Positions 24,666-36,614 are shown, counted from the first letter of the stretch. The stretch is DNA of 59,517 nt from Paraburkholderia atlantica (GCF_009362785.1 NZ_WHNQ01000038.1:1-59517); one strand, 5' to 3'. The notes: generated by a model not told the origin, from the letters alone. Translations and numbers: made by a program.

Positions 24666-25990
24666 CGGCTTTACACGATCGTCACATCAAACCGCTGATT
24701 CTCGCCGGCCTGAACGGCGACAACTGGCATCTCGAAGACTACGTGGCGCGCGGCGGTTACGCCCAGCTGCGTCGCATCCTGGAAGAAAAGATCGCGCCCG
24801 AGCAGGTGATCGCCGACGTCAAGGCGTCGGGTCTGCGCGGCCGCGGTGGTGCGGGTTTCCCGACCGGTCTGAAGTGGAGCTTCATGCCGCGCCAGTTCCC
24901 GGGCCAGAAGTACCTTGTCTGTAATTCGGACGAAGGCGAGCCGGGTACGTTCAAGGACCGCGACATTCTGCGCTTCAATCCGCATTCGTTGATCGAAGGT
25001 ATGGCGATCGGCGCGTACGCGATGGGCATCACGGTCGGCTACAACTATATTCACGGCGAAATCTGGGAAGTCTATAAGCGCTTCGAAGAAGCGTTGGAAG
25101 AAGCTCGCCGCGCCGGGTTCCTCGGCGACAACATCATGGGCTCGGGCTTCTCCTTCCAACTGCATGCGCACCACGGTTACGGCGCGTATATCTGCGGCGA
25201 GGAAACCGCGCTGCTCGAATCGATCGAGGGCAAGAAGGGTCAGCCGCGCTTCAAACCGCCGTTCCCGGCGAGCTTCGGTGTGTACGGCAAGCCCACCACG
25301 ATCAACAACACCGAAACGTTCGCGGCGGTGCCGTTCCTGCTCGCCATCGGCCCGCAGAATTACCTTGAAATCGGTAAGCCGAACAACGGCGGTACGAAGA
25401 TTTTCTCGGTGTCGGGCGACGTCGAGCGGCCGGGCAACTACGAAATTCCGCTCGGCACGCCGTTCGCCACGCTGATGGAACTCGCCGGCGGCATGCGCGG
25501 CGGCAAGAAGATCAAGGCCGTGATTCCTGGCGGTTCATCGGCGCCGGTGATTCCGGGCGACACGATGATGCAGACCGACATGGATTACGACTCGATTGCG
25601 AAGGCCGGCTCGATGCTCGGCTCGGGCGCGGTGATCGTGATGGACGAGACGCGCTGCATGGTGCGCTCGTTGCTGCGCCTGTCGTACTTCTATTACGAAG
25701 AGTCGTGCGGTCAATGCACGCCTTGCCGTGAAGGCACGGGTTGGCTGTATCGCGTCGTGCATCGTATCGAGCATGGTCTCGGCCGCCAGGAAGATCTGGA
25801 TCTGCTGAACTCGGTCGCGGAAAACATCATGGGCCGCACCATCTGCGCGCTCGGCGACGCGGCAGCCATGCCGGTTCGGGGCATGCTCAAGCACTACTGG
25901 GACGAATTCGAATATCACGTCGCCCACAAGCATTGCCTCGTCGGCGGTCATGCCGGCACGGCGGCGGCGCCCGAAACAGTGGCAGCCTGA
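24662..25990 (+). CDS. nuoF: NADH-quinone oxidoreductase subunit F
   Basis: NADH-oxidising flavoprotein of complex I, binding FMN, NADH and [4Fe-4S] cluster N3. It has 442 residues. The nucleotide-binding glycine loop GRGGAGFPTG spans 60-69. A second site is ICGEETALLESIEG. Cluster ligands are Cys349, Cys352 and Cys355 (SCGQCTPCREGT) and Cys395. ATG 24662 overlaps the nuoE stop; an open frame further upstream lies within nuoE and was rejected. Confidence 0.97.
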   Translation: MTALHDRHIKPLILAGLNGDNWHLEDYVARGGYAQLRRILEEKIAPEQVIADVKASGLRGRGGAGFPTGLKWSFMPRQFPGQKYLVCNSDEGEPGTFKDRDILRFNPHSLIEGMAIGAYAMGITVGYNYIHGEIWEVYKRFEEALEEARRAGFLGDNIMGSGFSFQLHAHHGYGAYICGEETALLESIEGKKGQPRFKPPFPASFGVYGKPTTINNTETFAAVPFLLAIGPQNYLEIGKPNNGGTKIFSVSGDVERPGNYEIPLGTPFATLMELAGGMRGGKKIKAVIPGGSSAPVIPGDTMMQTDMDYDSIAKAGSMLGSGAVIVMDETRCMVRSLLRLSYFYYEESCGQCTPCREGTGWLYRVVHRIEHGLGRQEDLDLLNSVAENIMGRTICALGDAAAMPVRGMLKHYWDEFEYHVAHKHCLVGGHAGTAAAPETVAA

Positions 25991-26118
25991 GTCGCGCCGA
26001 CAGATTTGGCTGACAAATAACTACCAGACGAACACCTCAACCGCAGGATTCATCGCCCGAAGCGGGCGATGAACAGGCGAACGATTGAGCGGTAACAGGT
26101 TAAGGAAGATTGACCATC

Positions 26119-28452
26119 ATGGTTGAACTGGAAATAGACGGCAAGAAAGTCGAGGTGCCTGAAGGCAGCATGGTGATCCAGGCTGCACATAAGGTCGACA
26201 CCTACATTCCTCACTTCTGCTATCACAAGAAGCTGTCGATTGCGGCCAATTGCCGGATGTGTCTGGTCGATGTCGAGAAGATGCCGAAGGCCGTGCCTGC
26301 GTGCGCGACCCCTGTGTCGGCCGGCATGATCGTGCGCACCAAGTCGGACAAGGCGGTGAAGGGCCAGCAAGCTGTGATGGAATTCCTGCTGATCAACCAT
26401 CCGCTCGACTGCCCGATCTGCGACCAGGGCGGCGAATGCCAACTGCAGGATCTGGCTGTCGGTTACGGCAAGTCGTCATCGCGCTATAGCGAAGAAAAGC
26501 GCGTGGTGTTCCACAAGAACGTGGGCCCGCTGATCTCGATGGAAGAGATGTCGCGCTGCATTCACTGCACGCGTTGTGTTCGCTTCGGCCAGGAAATCGC
26601 CGGTGTGATGGAACTCGGCATGCTGGGCCGCGGCGAGCATTCGGAAATCACGTCGTTTGTCGGCAAGACGGTCGACTCCGAACTGTCGGGCAACATGATC
26701 GACCTGTGCCCGGTCGGCGCGCTCACCAGCAAGCCGTTCCGCTACAGCGCCCGTACGTGGGAGCTGTCACGCCGCAAGTCGGTGAGCCCGCACGATTCCG
26801 TCGGCGCGAACCTCATCGTGCAGGTGAAGAACAATCGCGTGATGCGCGTTCTGCCGTTCGAGAACGAAGCGATCAACGAGTGCTGGATTTCGGACAAGGA
26901 CCGCTTCTCGTACGAAGGCCTCAACAGCCCCGAGCGTCTGACCAAACCGATGCTCAAGCAGGGCGGCCAGTGGGTCGAAACCGACTGGCAGACCGCGCTC
27001 GATTACGTGGTCAAGGGTCTGAAGGGCATCGCGGGCGACCACGGCGCGAACGCGCTTGCGGCGCTGTCGAGCGCGCACAGCACGGTCGAAGAACTGTTCC
27101 TCCTGAAGCAGATCGCGCAAGCGGTCGGCACGCCGAACATCGACTTCCGTCTGCGTCAGTCGGATTTCTCGGCGCCCGTTACCGGCGCGCCGTGGCTCGG
27201 CGGCACGATCGCCGATCTGTCGAACGTCGACGCGGCGCTCGTGATCGGCTCGGATCTGCGCCGTGATCATCCGCTGTTCGCGGCGCGTCTGCGCCAGGTC
27301 GCACGCGGCGGCTCGGCGCTCACGCTGATCCAGGCCACCAACGACGACGCGATGATCCCGCAGGCGCATCGTGTGGTCGCGGCACCGTCGGCATGGCTCG
27401 ACGCACTCGCGGGAATCGCCGGCGCGGTGGGCGAAGCGAAGGGCGTCGCGCTACCGGAAGCATTCGCGGGCACGCAGCCGTCGGACGCACACAAGCAGAT
27501 CGCGAAATCGCTGACCAACGGCGCACTGCGCGTCGTGCTGCTCGGCAACGAAGCGGTCCGTCACCCGGACTTCGCGGCGATTCATGCCGCGGCGCAATGG
27601 ATTGCCGACGCGACCGGCGCTACGCTCGGTTTCCTGACCGAAGCGGCCAACACGGTCGGCGCGCACCTCGTGAACGCGCTGCCGGGCGAAAGCGGTCTGA
27701 ATGCACGCGAAGTGTTCGAGCAGCCGCGCAAGGGCTATCTGCTGTTGAACCTCGAACCCGAATTCGACACGGCCAATCCGGCGCAGGCGCTTGCCGCGCT
27801 GAAGCAGGCCGAAATGGTCGTCGTGATGTCGCCGTTCCAGACCGGCGCCGACTACGCCGACGTGTTGCTGCCGATTGCACCGTTCACCGAAACAGGCGGT
27901 TCGTTCGTCAACGCGGAAGGCACGGTGCAGGCTTTCAACGGCGTCGTGCGTCCGCTCGGCGACACGCGTCCGGCGTGGAAGGTATTGCGCGTGCTGGGCA
28001 GCCTGCTCGGCGCGCCGGGCTTCGAATACGACACGGTTGAAGAAGTGCGCACGGCTGCGCTCGGCGACGGCGAACTCAGTTCGCGTCTGTCGAACCGTAC
28101 TGGCGTCGCGCTGACGCGCGGCAAGGCCGTGAAGGCGGCGGAAGGCAAGTTCGAGCGTCTCGCGAACGTGCCGATCTATCATGCCGACGCGCTGGTGCGT
28201 CGTGCGGAGTCGCTGCATCTGACCGCGGCGGCCCGTACGGCGAATTCGGTCGGCCTGCCGGCAGCGCTGTTCGATAAACTGGGTTTGAAAGAGGGCGACG
28301 CGGTGCGCGTTCGTCAGGGCGAGCAAGCGGTGCAGTTGCCGGCCGTGCGCGACGCGAATCTTGCGGAGACGGTCGTCCGCGTATCGGCGGCTACGCCTGC
28401 CGGTGCAGCGCTGGGCAGCCTGTTCGGTGAACTGGTGGTGGAGAAGGCGTAA
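26119..28452 (+). CDS. nuoG: NADH-quinone oxidoreductase subunit G
   Basis: Largest peripheral subunit, 777 residues, with three iron-sulfur clusters: N1b (Cys34, 45, 48, 62), N5 (His94, Cys98, 101, 107) and N4 (Cys147, 150, 153 and the CPVGAL cysteine). The molybdopterin-like domain that follows lacks the extra CxxC...C motif at its start (SVSPHDSVGANL instead), so the N7 cluster of the E. coli enzyme is absent. ATG 26119 follows AAGGAAG; an in-frame TTG at 26110 is less likely. The 128-base gap before it shows nothing clear. The nuoH ATG abuts its stop. Confidence 0.96.
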   Translation: MVELEIDGKKVEVPEGSMVIQAAHKVDTYIPHFCYHKKLSIAANCRMCLVDVEKMPKAVPACATPVSAGMIVRTKSDKAVKGQQAVMEFLLINHPLDCPICDQGGECQLQDLAVGYGKSSSRYSEEKRVVFHKNVGPLISMEEMSRCIHCTRCVRFGQEIAGVMELGMLGRGEHSEITSFVGKTVDSELSGNMIDLCPVGALTSKPFRYSARTWELSRRKSVSPHDSVGANLIVQVKNNRVMRVLPFENEAINECWISDKDRFSYEGLNSPERLTKPMLKQGGQWVETDWQTALDYVVKGLKGIAGDHGANALAALSSAHSTVEELFLLKQIAQAVGTPNIDFRLRQSDFSAPVTGAPWLGGTIADLSNVDAALVIGSDLRRDHPLFAARLRQVARGGSALTLIQATNDDAMIPQAHRVVAAPSAWLDALAGIAGAVGEAKGVALPEAFAGTQPSDAHKQIAKSLTNGALRVVLLGNEAVRHPDFAAIHAAAQWIADATGATLGFLTEAANTVGAHLVNALPGESGLNAREVFEQPRKGYLLLNLEPEFDTANPAQALAALKQAEMVVVMSPFQTGADYADVLLPIAPFTETGGSFVNAEGTVQAFNGVVRPLGDTRPAWKVLRVLGSLLGAPGFEYDTVEEVRTAALGDGELSSRLSNRTGVALTRGKAVKAAEGKFERLANVPIYHADALVRRAESLHLTAAARTANSVGLPAALFDKLGLKEGDAVRVRQGEQAVQLPAVRDANLAETVVRVSAATPAGAALGSLFGELVVEKA

Positions 28453-29517
28453 ATGAGCTTGTTCGATACGATCAACTCGGGCGGCGCCCAGCTTCTCGGT
28501 GTGGCATGGCCCACGGTGTGGGCACTCGTGCGCATCCTGGTGGTGGCCGTCGTGATCCTGCTGTGCGTCGCTTACCTGATCCTCTGGGAGCGCAAGCTGA
28601 TCGGCTGGATGCACGTGCGTCTCGGTCCTAACCGCGTCGGCCCCGGCGGCCTTTTGCAGCCAATCGCCGACGTCCTGAAACTGCTGCTCAAGGAAGTGAT
28701 TCAGCCCGCCCAGGCGAGCCGCTGGATCTATGTCATCGCGCCGATCATGGTGGTGGTGCCGGCGTTCGCGGTGTGGGCGGTGATCCCGTTCCAGGCAGGC
28801 GCGGTGCTCGGCGACATCAACGCGGGCCTGCTGTACGCGATGGCGATCTCGTCGATCGGCGTGTACGGCGTGATTCTGGCCGGCTGGGCGTCGAACTCGA
28901 AATACGCGTTCCTCGGTGCGATGCGCGCCGCCGCGCAGATGGTCTCGTACGAAATCTCGATGGGCTTCGCGCTGGTGGTCGTGCTGATGACGGCCGGTAC
29001 GCTGAACCTGTCGGGCATCGTCGGCTCACAGGAGCAGGGCTTCTTCGCCTCGCACGGCCTGAATTTCCTGTCGTGGAACTGGCTGCCGCTGCTGCCGATG
29101 TTCGTCGTGTACTTCATCTCGGGCATCGCCGAAACGAACCGTCACCCGTTCGACGTGGTGGAAGGCGAATCGGAAATCGTCGCGGGCCACATGATCGATT
29201 ACTCGGGTATGGCGTTCGCGCTGTTCTTCCTCGCCGAGTACATCAACATGATCGTGATCTCGGCGTTGGCTGCAACACTGTTCCTCGGCGGCTGGAGCGC
29301 ACCGTTCGGGTTCCTGTCGTTCATCCCGGGCATCGTCTGGCTCGTCGCCAAGGTTTTCTTCCTGTTGTCGGTGTTCATCTGGGCGCGTGCCACGTTCCCG
29401 CGCTATCGCTATGACCAGATCATGCGTCTCGGCTGGAAGGTCTTCATTCCAGTTTGCGTGGTGTGGCTCGTGGTGGTCGGCTTCTGGATCATGTCGCCGT
29501 TGAACATCTGGAAATAA
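28453..29517 (+). CDS. nuoH: NADH-quinone oxidoreductase subunit H
   Basis: Membrane subunit that joins the arms and forms the quinone access channel. It has 354 residues and eight or so helices. Conserved loops are present: WERKLIGWMHVRLGPNRVGP after the first helix and ETNRHPFDVVEGESEIVAG, the acidic loop near the quinone site. The gene starts on the base after the nuoG stop and is followed by nuoI at 15 bases. Confidence 0.97.
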   Translation: MSLFDTINSGGAQLLGVAWPTVWALVRILVVAVVILLCVAYLILWERKLIGWMHVRLGPNRVGPGGLLQPIADVLKLLLKEVIQPAQASRWIYVIAPIMVVVPAFAVWAVIPFQAGAVLGDINAGLLYAMAISSIGVYGVILAGWASNSKYAFLGAMRAAAQMVSYEISMGFALVVVLMTAGTLNLSGIVGSQEQGFFASHGLNFLSWNWLPLLPMFVVYFISGIAETNRHPFDVVEGESEIVAGHMIDYSGMAFALFFLAEYINMIVISALAATLFLGGWSAPFGFLSFIPGIVWLVAKVFFLLSVFIWARATFPRYRYDQIMRLGWKVFIPVCVVWLVVVGFWIMSPLNIWK

Positions 29518-29532
29518 AGGGCGGACGAACCT

Positions 29533-30021
29533 ATGACCGCAATCCAAAACTTCTTCAAGACTTTCTTCCTCACGGAACTGCTGAAAGGCCTCGCGCTGAC
29601 CGGACGCTACACGTTCCAGCGCAAGGTCACCGTGCAGTTCCCGGAAGAAAAGACCCCGATCTCGCCGCGTTTCCGCGGTCTGCATGCGCTGCGCCGCTAT
29701 GAAAACGGCGAAGAGCGCTGCATCGCCTGCAAGCTGTGCGAAGCAGTGTGCCCGGCGCTCGCGATCACGATCGAATCGGAAACGCGCGCGGACAACACGC
29801 GCCGCACGACGCGCTACGACATCGACCTGACCAAGTGCATCTTCTGCGGTTTCTGCGAAGAGAGCTGCCCGGTCGACTCGATCGTCGAGACGCACATTCT
29901 CGAGTATCACGGCGAGAAACGCGGCGACCTGTACTTCACGAAGGAAATGCTGCTGGCCGTCGGCGACCGCTACGAAGCAGAAATCGCCGCCAACAAGGCG
30001 GCCGACGCACCGTATCGTTGA
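29533..30021 (+). CDS. nuoI: NADH-quinone oxidoreductase subunit I
   Basis: 8Fe ferredoxin-like subunit with [4Fe-4S] clusters N6a and N6b, passing electrons to N2 in NuoB. It has 162 residues. The two motifs are Cys63-66-69-73 (CIACKLCEAVCP) and Cys102-105-108-112 (CIFCGFCEESCP). An N-terminal amphipathic helix anchors it to the membrane. It ends a tightly packed set; a 192-base gap follows before nuoJ. Confidence 0.97.
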   Translation: MTAIQNFFKTFFLTELLKGLALTGRYTFQRKVTVQFPEEKTPISPRFRGLHALRRYENGEERCIACKLCEAVCPALAITIESETRADNTRRTTRYDIDLTKCIFCGFCEESCPVDSIVETHILEYHGEKRGDLYFTKEMLLAVGDRYEAEIAANKAADAPYR

Positions 30022-30213
30022 AGCGCTTTCCCGCTGATGCAGTAAATGCGGCAGTAAAAGCAGTAACACGGCCTGCTGTCGGGCCGACCGCCGCGGCCTG
30101 AACGCCGCGGCACGGCGCACCTGTGTGGCGGCACGGGCGGTTTGGTCCGCTTTTGCCAATCACGCGTGCCAAAGAACAATGCCTGACGATGGCCTAACGA
30201 TGAACCGGTAATC
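30022..30213 (+). other. nuoI-nuoJ spacer with GC hairpin
   Basis: This is the longest gap in the nuo operon. The self-complementary octamer GCCGCGGC occurs at 30090-30097 and 30104-30111 and can fold into an 8-base-pair hairpin with a six-base loop. GCAGTAA occurs three times (30039, 30051, 30060). There is no T run, so this is not an intrinsic terminator. No gene is visible. Confidence 0.5.
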
Positions 30214-30906
30214 ATGGAATTCACGACCGTACTGTTCTACATCTTCGCGCTGCTCCTCGTGGTTTCAGGGCTGAAGGTGATCACCTCGCGCAACCCGGTG
30301 GCGTGCGCACTGTTTCTGGTGCTGGCGTTCTTCAACGCAGCCGCGATCTGGATGCTGCTCGAGGCCGAGTTCCTTGCGATCCTGCTGGTGCTGGTCTACG
30401 TCGGCGCGGTGATGGTGCTGTTCCTGTTCGTCGTGATGATGCTGGACATCAATCTCGACGTGCTGCGCAAGGACTTCAAACGCTTCGTGCCGATGGCGTC
30501 GGCAGTGGGCGCGATCATCGTGATCGAGACCGCGCTGATCCTGTGGCATGGCTACGGCGCGACCGCCACCGCGCTCCACGACACGGCCTCGGCCGCCGCC
30601 GGTATGGGCGACTGGTCGAACACGCGCCTGATCGGCAAGGTCATTTACACCAACTACATCTTCGCGTTCGAAATCGCGGGCCTGATTCTGCTGGTCGCCA
30701 TCATCGCGGCGATCGCGCTGACCACGAGCCACAAGAAGGACAGCAAGCGTCAGAACGTCAGCGCGCAGGTCAAGGTGCGTGCCCAGGACCGCGTGCGCGT
30801 CGTGAAGATGCCGTCGGAGAAAACCGCGGCGACCATCGCGGCGGAACAAGCGGCAGCCGCGGCAGCCGCAGCAGCAGCCGACTCGGCAGCAGCCAAGAAC
30901 AGCTGA
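30214..30906 (+). CDS. nuoJ: NADH-quinone oxidoreductase subunit J
   Basis: Membrane subunit with five helices, including the TM3 region ([19 protein letters not shown]) whose pi-bulge switches during coupling. It has 230 residues; the core ends near residue 170. The remainder is a charged then Ala-rich tail ([22 protein letters not shown]), a low-complexity extension probably in the cytoplasm. nuoK starts 20 bases on, after an AGGAGA site. Confidence 0.96.
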
Positions 30907-30926
30907 GCGGACAGGAGATAGAAATC

Positions 30927-31232
30927 ATGTTGACCCTTGCTCATTACCTTGTCCTCGGCGCGATCCTGTTTGCGATCAGCATCGTCGGCATTTTCCTGAA
31001 CCGTCGCAACGTCATCATCATCCTGATGGCGATCGAACTGATGCTGCTCGCGGTGAACACCAATTTTGTCGCGTTCTCGCACTACCTGGGCGACGTGCAC
31101 GGCCAGATTTTCGTCTTCTTCGTGCTGACGGTTGCGGCAGCCGAAGCGGCGATCGGTCTCGCAATTCTGGTGACCCTGTTCCGTAGTCTCGACACGATCA
31201 ATGTCGAGGATCTCGATCAGCTCAAAGGTTAA
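30927..31232 (+). CDS. nuoK: NADH-quinone oxidoreductase subunit K
   Basis: Small three-helix antiporter-like subunit, 101 residues. The two conserved membrane glutamates needed for proton transfer are visible: [11 protein letters not shown] in helix 2 and [11 protein letters not shown] in helix 3. Upstream AGGAGATAG supports ATG 30927. nuoL begins 17 bases after the stop. Confidence 0.97.
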
Positions 31233-31249
31233 TTTCAGGAAAAGCGGTT

Positions 31250-33316
<2,067 letters not shown>

Positions 33317-33330
33317 GGCGAGGGACACTC

Positions 33331-34821
33331 ATGCACGCTTATCCGATTCTCAGCATCGCGATCTGGTTGCCGATCTTCTTCGGCCTGCTGGTCCTCGCGA
33401 TCGGCAACGACGAGAACCCCGCTCCCGCGCGCTGGATCTCGTTGATCGGCTCGGTCCTGAGCTTTCTCGTCACGCTGCCGCTGATCACCAGCTTCGATTC
33501 GAGCACCGCCGATCTGCAGTTCGTCGAGCAGGCGAACTGGATCCAGCGCTTCCACATCATGTATCACCTCGGCGTGGACGGCATTTCGATGTGGTTCGTC
33601 TCGTTGACCGCGTTGATCACGGTGATCGTCGTGATCGCAGGGTGGGAAGTGATCACGAAGAATGTCGGCCAGTACCTCGCGGCCTTCCTGATCCTGTCGG
33701 GCATCATGGTCGGCGTGTTCAGCGCGGCGGACGGCATGCTGTTCTACGTGTTCTTCGAAGCGACGCTGATTCCGATGTACATCATCATCGGTGTGTGGGG
33801 CGGGGCGAACCGTGTGTACGCGGCGTTCAAGTTCTTCCTGTACACGCTGGCGGGCTCGCTGCTGATGCTGGTTGCGTTGATCTATCTGTACAACGAGACC
33901 GGCTCGTTCGACATCGCGACGTGGCAGCACGCGCAGATCGCGATGACGCCGCAGGTGCTGCTGTTTATCGCGTTCTTCCTGGCCTTCGCGGTGAAGGTGC
34001 CGATGTGGCCCGTGCACACGTGGTTGCCGGACGCACACGTGGAAGCGCCTACCGGCGGTTCGGTCGTGCTGGCCGCGATCATGCTGAAGCTCGGTGCGTA
34101 TGGTTTCCTGCGCTTCTCGCTGCCGATCACGCCTGATGCGAGCCATTTCCTCGCACCGGTCATCATCACGCTGTCGCTGATCGCCGTGATCTATATCGGT
34201 CTCGTTGCGATGGTGCAGGCTGACATGAAGAAGCTGGTCGCGTATTCGTCGATCGCGCACATGGGCTTTGTCACGCTCGGCTTCTTTATCTTCAATCAGC
34301 TCGGCGCGGAAGGCGCGATCGTGCAGATGATCTCGCACGGCTTCGTGTCGGGCGCAATGTTCCTGTGCATCGGCGTGCTGTACGACCGCATGCACTCGCG
34401 TCAGATCGCTGATTACGGCGGTGTCGTCAACGTGATGCCGAAGTTCGCGGCATTCGTAATGCTGTTCGCGATGGCGAATTGCGGCTTGCCGGGCACCTCC
34501 GGTTTCGTCGGCGAATTCATGGTGATTCTGGCTTCCGTCCAGTACAACTTCTGGATCGCGAGCGGCGCGGCTGTGACGCTGATTCTCGGCGCGGCCTACA
34601 CACTGTGGATGTACAAGCGTGTCTACTTCGGCGCGGTCGCGAACGACCACGTGAAGAGCCTGGTCGACATCGACCGTCGCGAATTTTTCATGCTGGCAGT
34701 GCTCGCCGCACTGACGCTGTTCATGGGCCTGTATCCGAAGCCCTTTACCGATGTGATGCACGTATCCGTGGAAAACCTCCTCTCCCACGTTGCGCAATCG
34801 AAGCTGCCGTTGCCTCAGTAA
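33331..34821 (+). CDS. nuoM: NADH-quinone oxidoreductase subunit M
   Basis: Antiporter-like proton-pumping subunit in the middle of the membrane arm. It has 496 residues and about 14 helices. The conserved MLFYVFFEATLIPMYIIIG contains the key Glu, FAVKVPMWPVHTWLPDAHVE the key Lys, and QMISHGFVSGAMFLCIGVLY the central His. It sits 14 bases after nuoL and 24 before nuoN. Confidence 0.97.
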   Translation: MHAYPILSIAIWLPIFFGLLVLAIGNDENPAPARWISLIGSVLSFLVTLPLITSFDSSTADLQFVEQANWIQRFHIMYHLGVDGISMWFVSLTALITVIVVIAGWEVITKNVGQYLAAFLILSGIMVGVFSAADGMLFYVFFEATLIPMYIIIGVWGGANRVYAAFKFFLYTLAGSLLMLVALIYLYNETGSFDIATWQHAQIAMTPQVLLFIAFFLAFAVKVPMWPVHTWLPDAHVEAPTGGSVVLAAIMLKLGAYGFLRFSLPITPDASHFLAPVIITLSLIAVIYIGLVAMVQADMKKLVAYSSIAHMGFVTLGFFIFNQLGAEGAIVQMISHGFVSGAMFLCIGVLYDRMHSRQIADYGGVVNVMPKFAAFVMLFAMANCGLPGTSGFVGEFMVILASVQYNFWIASGAAVTLILGAAYTLWMYKRVYFGAVANDHVKSLVDIDRREFFMLAVLAALTLFMGLYPKPFTDVMHVSVENLLSHVAQSKLPLPQ

Positions 34822-34845
34822 CGACGAGCGGAGGAACTTAAGACC

Positions 34846-36318
34846 ATGCAAAACGCCCCTATGACTGCTCTGTTGCCTGACGCACTGGTGATGTTCGCCA
34901 TTGTCATCGCGTGGCTCAACGACACGTTCGTCGGCCCAGAGGGTCGCCGTACCACGTATTTCATCGCGTTCTTCTCGACGCTCGTCGCCGGGATCTGGTT
35001 CGCGATCAATGCGTTCGACCCGCAAGTGCATTACTTCTTCGATCACATGTACGTGGTCGATCCGTTCGCCAACGTGATGAAGGCGGTGGTGTCGCTCGGC
35101 TATGCGGTGACGATCGTTTATTCGCGTCGCTATCTCGAAGACCGTAGCCTGTTCCGTGGCGACTTCTTCCTGCTCGGCATGTTCTCGCTGCTCGGCCAGA
35201 TCGTAATGATCTCGGGCAACAACTTCCTGACGCTGTATCTCGGTCTCGAACTGATGTCGTTGTCGCTGTACGCAGTGATCGCGCTGCGCCGCGAAGTCGC
35301 GTCGTCGAACGAAGCAGCGATGAAGTACTACGTGCTCGGCGCGCTGGCTTCCGGTTTCCTGCTGTACGGAGTTTCGATGCTGTACGGCGCGACCGGCTCG
35401 CTGGACCTGAACGAAGTGTTCAAGGCGATTAACACGAGCCACTACGATCCGACCGTGCTGCTGTTCGGCGTGATCTTCATCGTGGCGGGCGTGGCGTTCA
35501 AGATGGGCGCGGTGCCGTTCCATATGTGGGTGCCTGACGTGTACCAGGGTGCACCGACGGCGATGACGCTCATCGTCGGTGGCGGTCCGAAGGTCGCGGC
35601 GTTCGCGTGGGGTCTGCGTTTCCTCGTGATGGGCCTGCTGCCGCTCGCGGTCGAATGGCAACAGATGCTGGTGATTCTGGCGGCGCTGTCGCTGATCGTC
35701 GGCAACATCACCGGTATCGTGCAGCGCAACGTCAAGCGGATGCTCGCGTATTCGGCGATCTCGAACATGGGCTTCGTGTTGCTGGGCCTGCTTGCCGGCG
35801 TGGTCGATCAGAAGACCACGGGCGCCGCGAGCGCGTACGGCTCGGCGATGTTCTACAGCATCGTCTACCTGATCACGACGCTCGGCACCTTCGGCGTCAT
35901 CATGCTGCTCGCGCGCCGCGACTTCGAAGCGGACACGCTGGAGGACTTCAAGGGCCTCAATCAGCGCAGCGCGGTCTTCGCGTTCGTGATGATGATCATG
36001 ATGTTCTCGCTCGCGGGTATTCCGCCGGCAGTCGGCTTCTACGCGAAGCTCGCCGTGCTGCAAGCGACGATGAACGCAGGCCTGACCTGGCTCACCGTGC
36101 TTGCCGTGATCACGTCGCTGTTCGGCGCGTTCTACTACCTGCGTATCGTCAAACTGATGTACTTCGACGAACCGCAAGACAAGTCGGTGATCGTGGCGGA
36201 CACGAGCACGCGTGCGTTGCTCGCGTTGAACGGCGTTGCCGTGCTGGTGCTCGGTATCGTGCCTGATCCGCTGCTGCGCGCCTGCCTGCAGGCTATTCAG
36301 CACACGCTGCTGCTCTGA
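34846..36318 (+). CDS. nuoN: NADH-quinone oxidoreductase subunit N
   Basis: Third large antiporter-like subunit, next to NuoK. It has 490 residues. Markers include NNFLTLYLGLELMSLSLYAV, FKMGAVPFHMWVPDVYQGAP and VKRMLAYSAISNMGFVLLGL. Its stop TGA overlaps the ATG of the DUF2818 gene by one base (TGATG), so the two are translationally coupled. Confidence 0.97.
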   Translation: MQNAPMTALLPDALVMFAIVIAWLNDTFVGPEGRRTTYFIAFFSTLVAGIWFAINAFDPQVHYFFDHMYVVDPFANVMKAVVSLGYAVTIVYSRRYLEDRSLFRGDFFLLGMFSLLGQIVMISGNNFLTLYLGLELMSLSLYAVIALRREVASSNEAAMKYYVLGALASGFLLYGVSMLYGATGSLDLNEVFKAINTSHYDPTVLLFGVIFIVAGVAFKMGAVPFHMWVPDVYQGAPTAMTLIVGGGPKVAAFAWGLRFLVMGLLPLAVEWQQMLVILAALSLIVGNITGIVQRNVKRMLAYSAISNMGFVLLGLLAGVVDQKTTGAASAYGSAMFYSIVYLITTLGTFGVIMLLARRDFEADTLEDFKGLNQRSAVFAFVMMIMMFSLAGIPPAVGFYAKLAVLQATMNAGLTWLTVLAVITSLFGAFYYLRIVKLMYFDEPQDKSVIVADTSTRALLALNGVAVLVLGIVPDPLLRACLQAIQHTLLL

Positions 36319-36614
36319 TGTCCGCTGCGGGCTGGTTTATCGTGCTGTTGGCGCTAGTCGGCGCCAACCTGCCGTTCCTGAATCAGCGGCTCTTCGCCGC
36401 GGTGCCGTTGAAAGCGGCGAAAAAAAGCGCCTGGCTCCGGATTGCCGAATTGATCGTGCTGTATTTCGTGGTCGGAACGCTGGGCTTTCTGCTCGAAGCG
36501 CGCGCGGGAAATCGCTTCGAGCAGGGCTGGCAGTTCTACGCGATCACGTTCGCGCTGTTCGTCGTGTTCGCGTTTCCCGGCTTTACCTTCCAATATCTCG
36601 TCAAACGCCGCTGA
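36318..36614 (+). CDS. DUF2818 membrane protein, coupled to nuoN
   Basis: A 98-residue hydrophobic protein with three predicted helices (about 4-22, 42-60 and 73-90) separated by short basic loops. It matches the DUF2818 family, which I know from the position after nuoN in betaproteobacteria. Start and nuoN stop overlap as TGATG. Its constant place suggests an assembly or accessory role for complex I, but no function is established to my knowledge. Confidence 0.85.
   Translation: MSAAGWFIVLLALVGANLPFLNQRLFAAVPLKAAKKSAWLRIAELIVLYFVVGTLGFLLEARAGNRFEQGWQFYAITFALFVVFAFPGFTFQYLVKRR

Noticed and set aside
30039..30066. Three GCAGTAA repeats after nuoI
   Set aside because: Uneven spacing (12 and 9 bases) and short unit; similar GCAGTA runs occur in the rpsO-pnp spacer, so it looks like simple-sequence drift.
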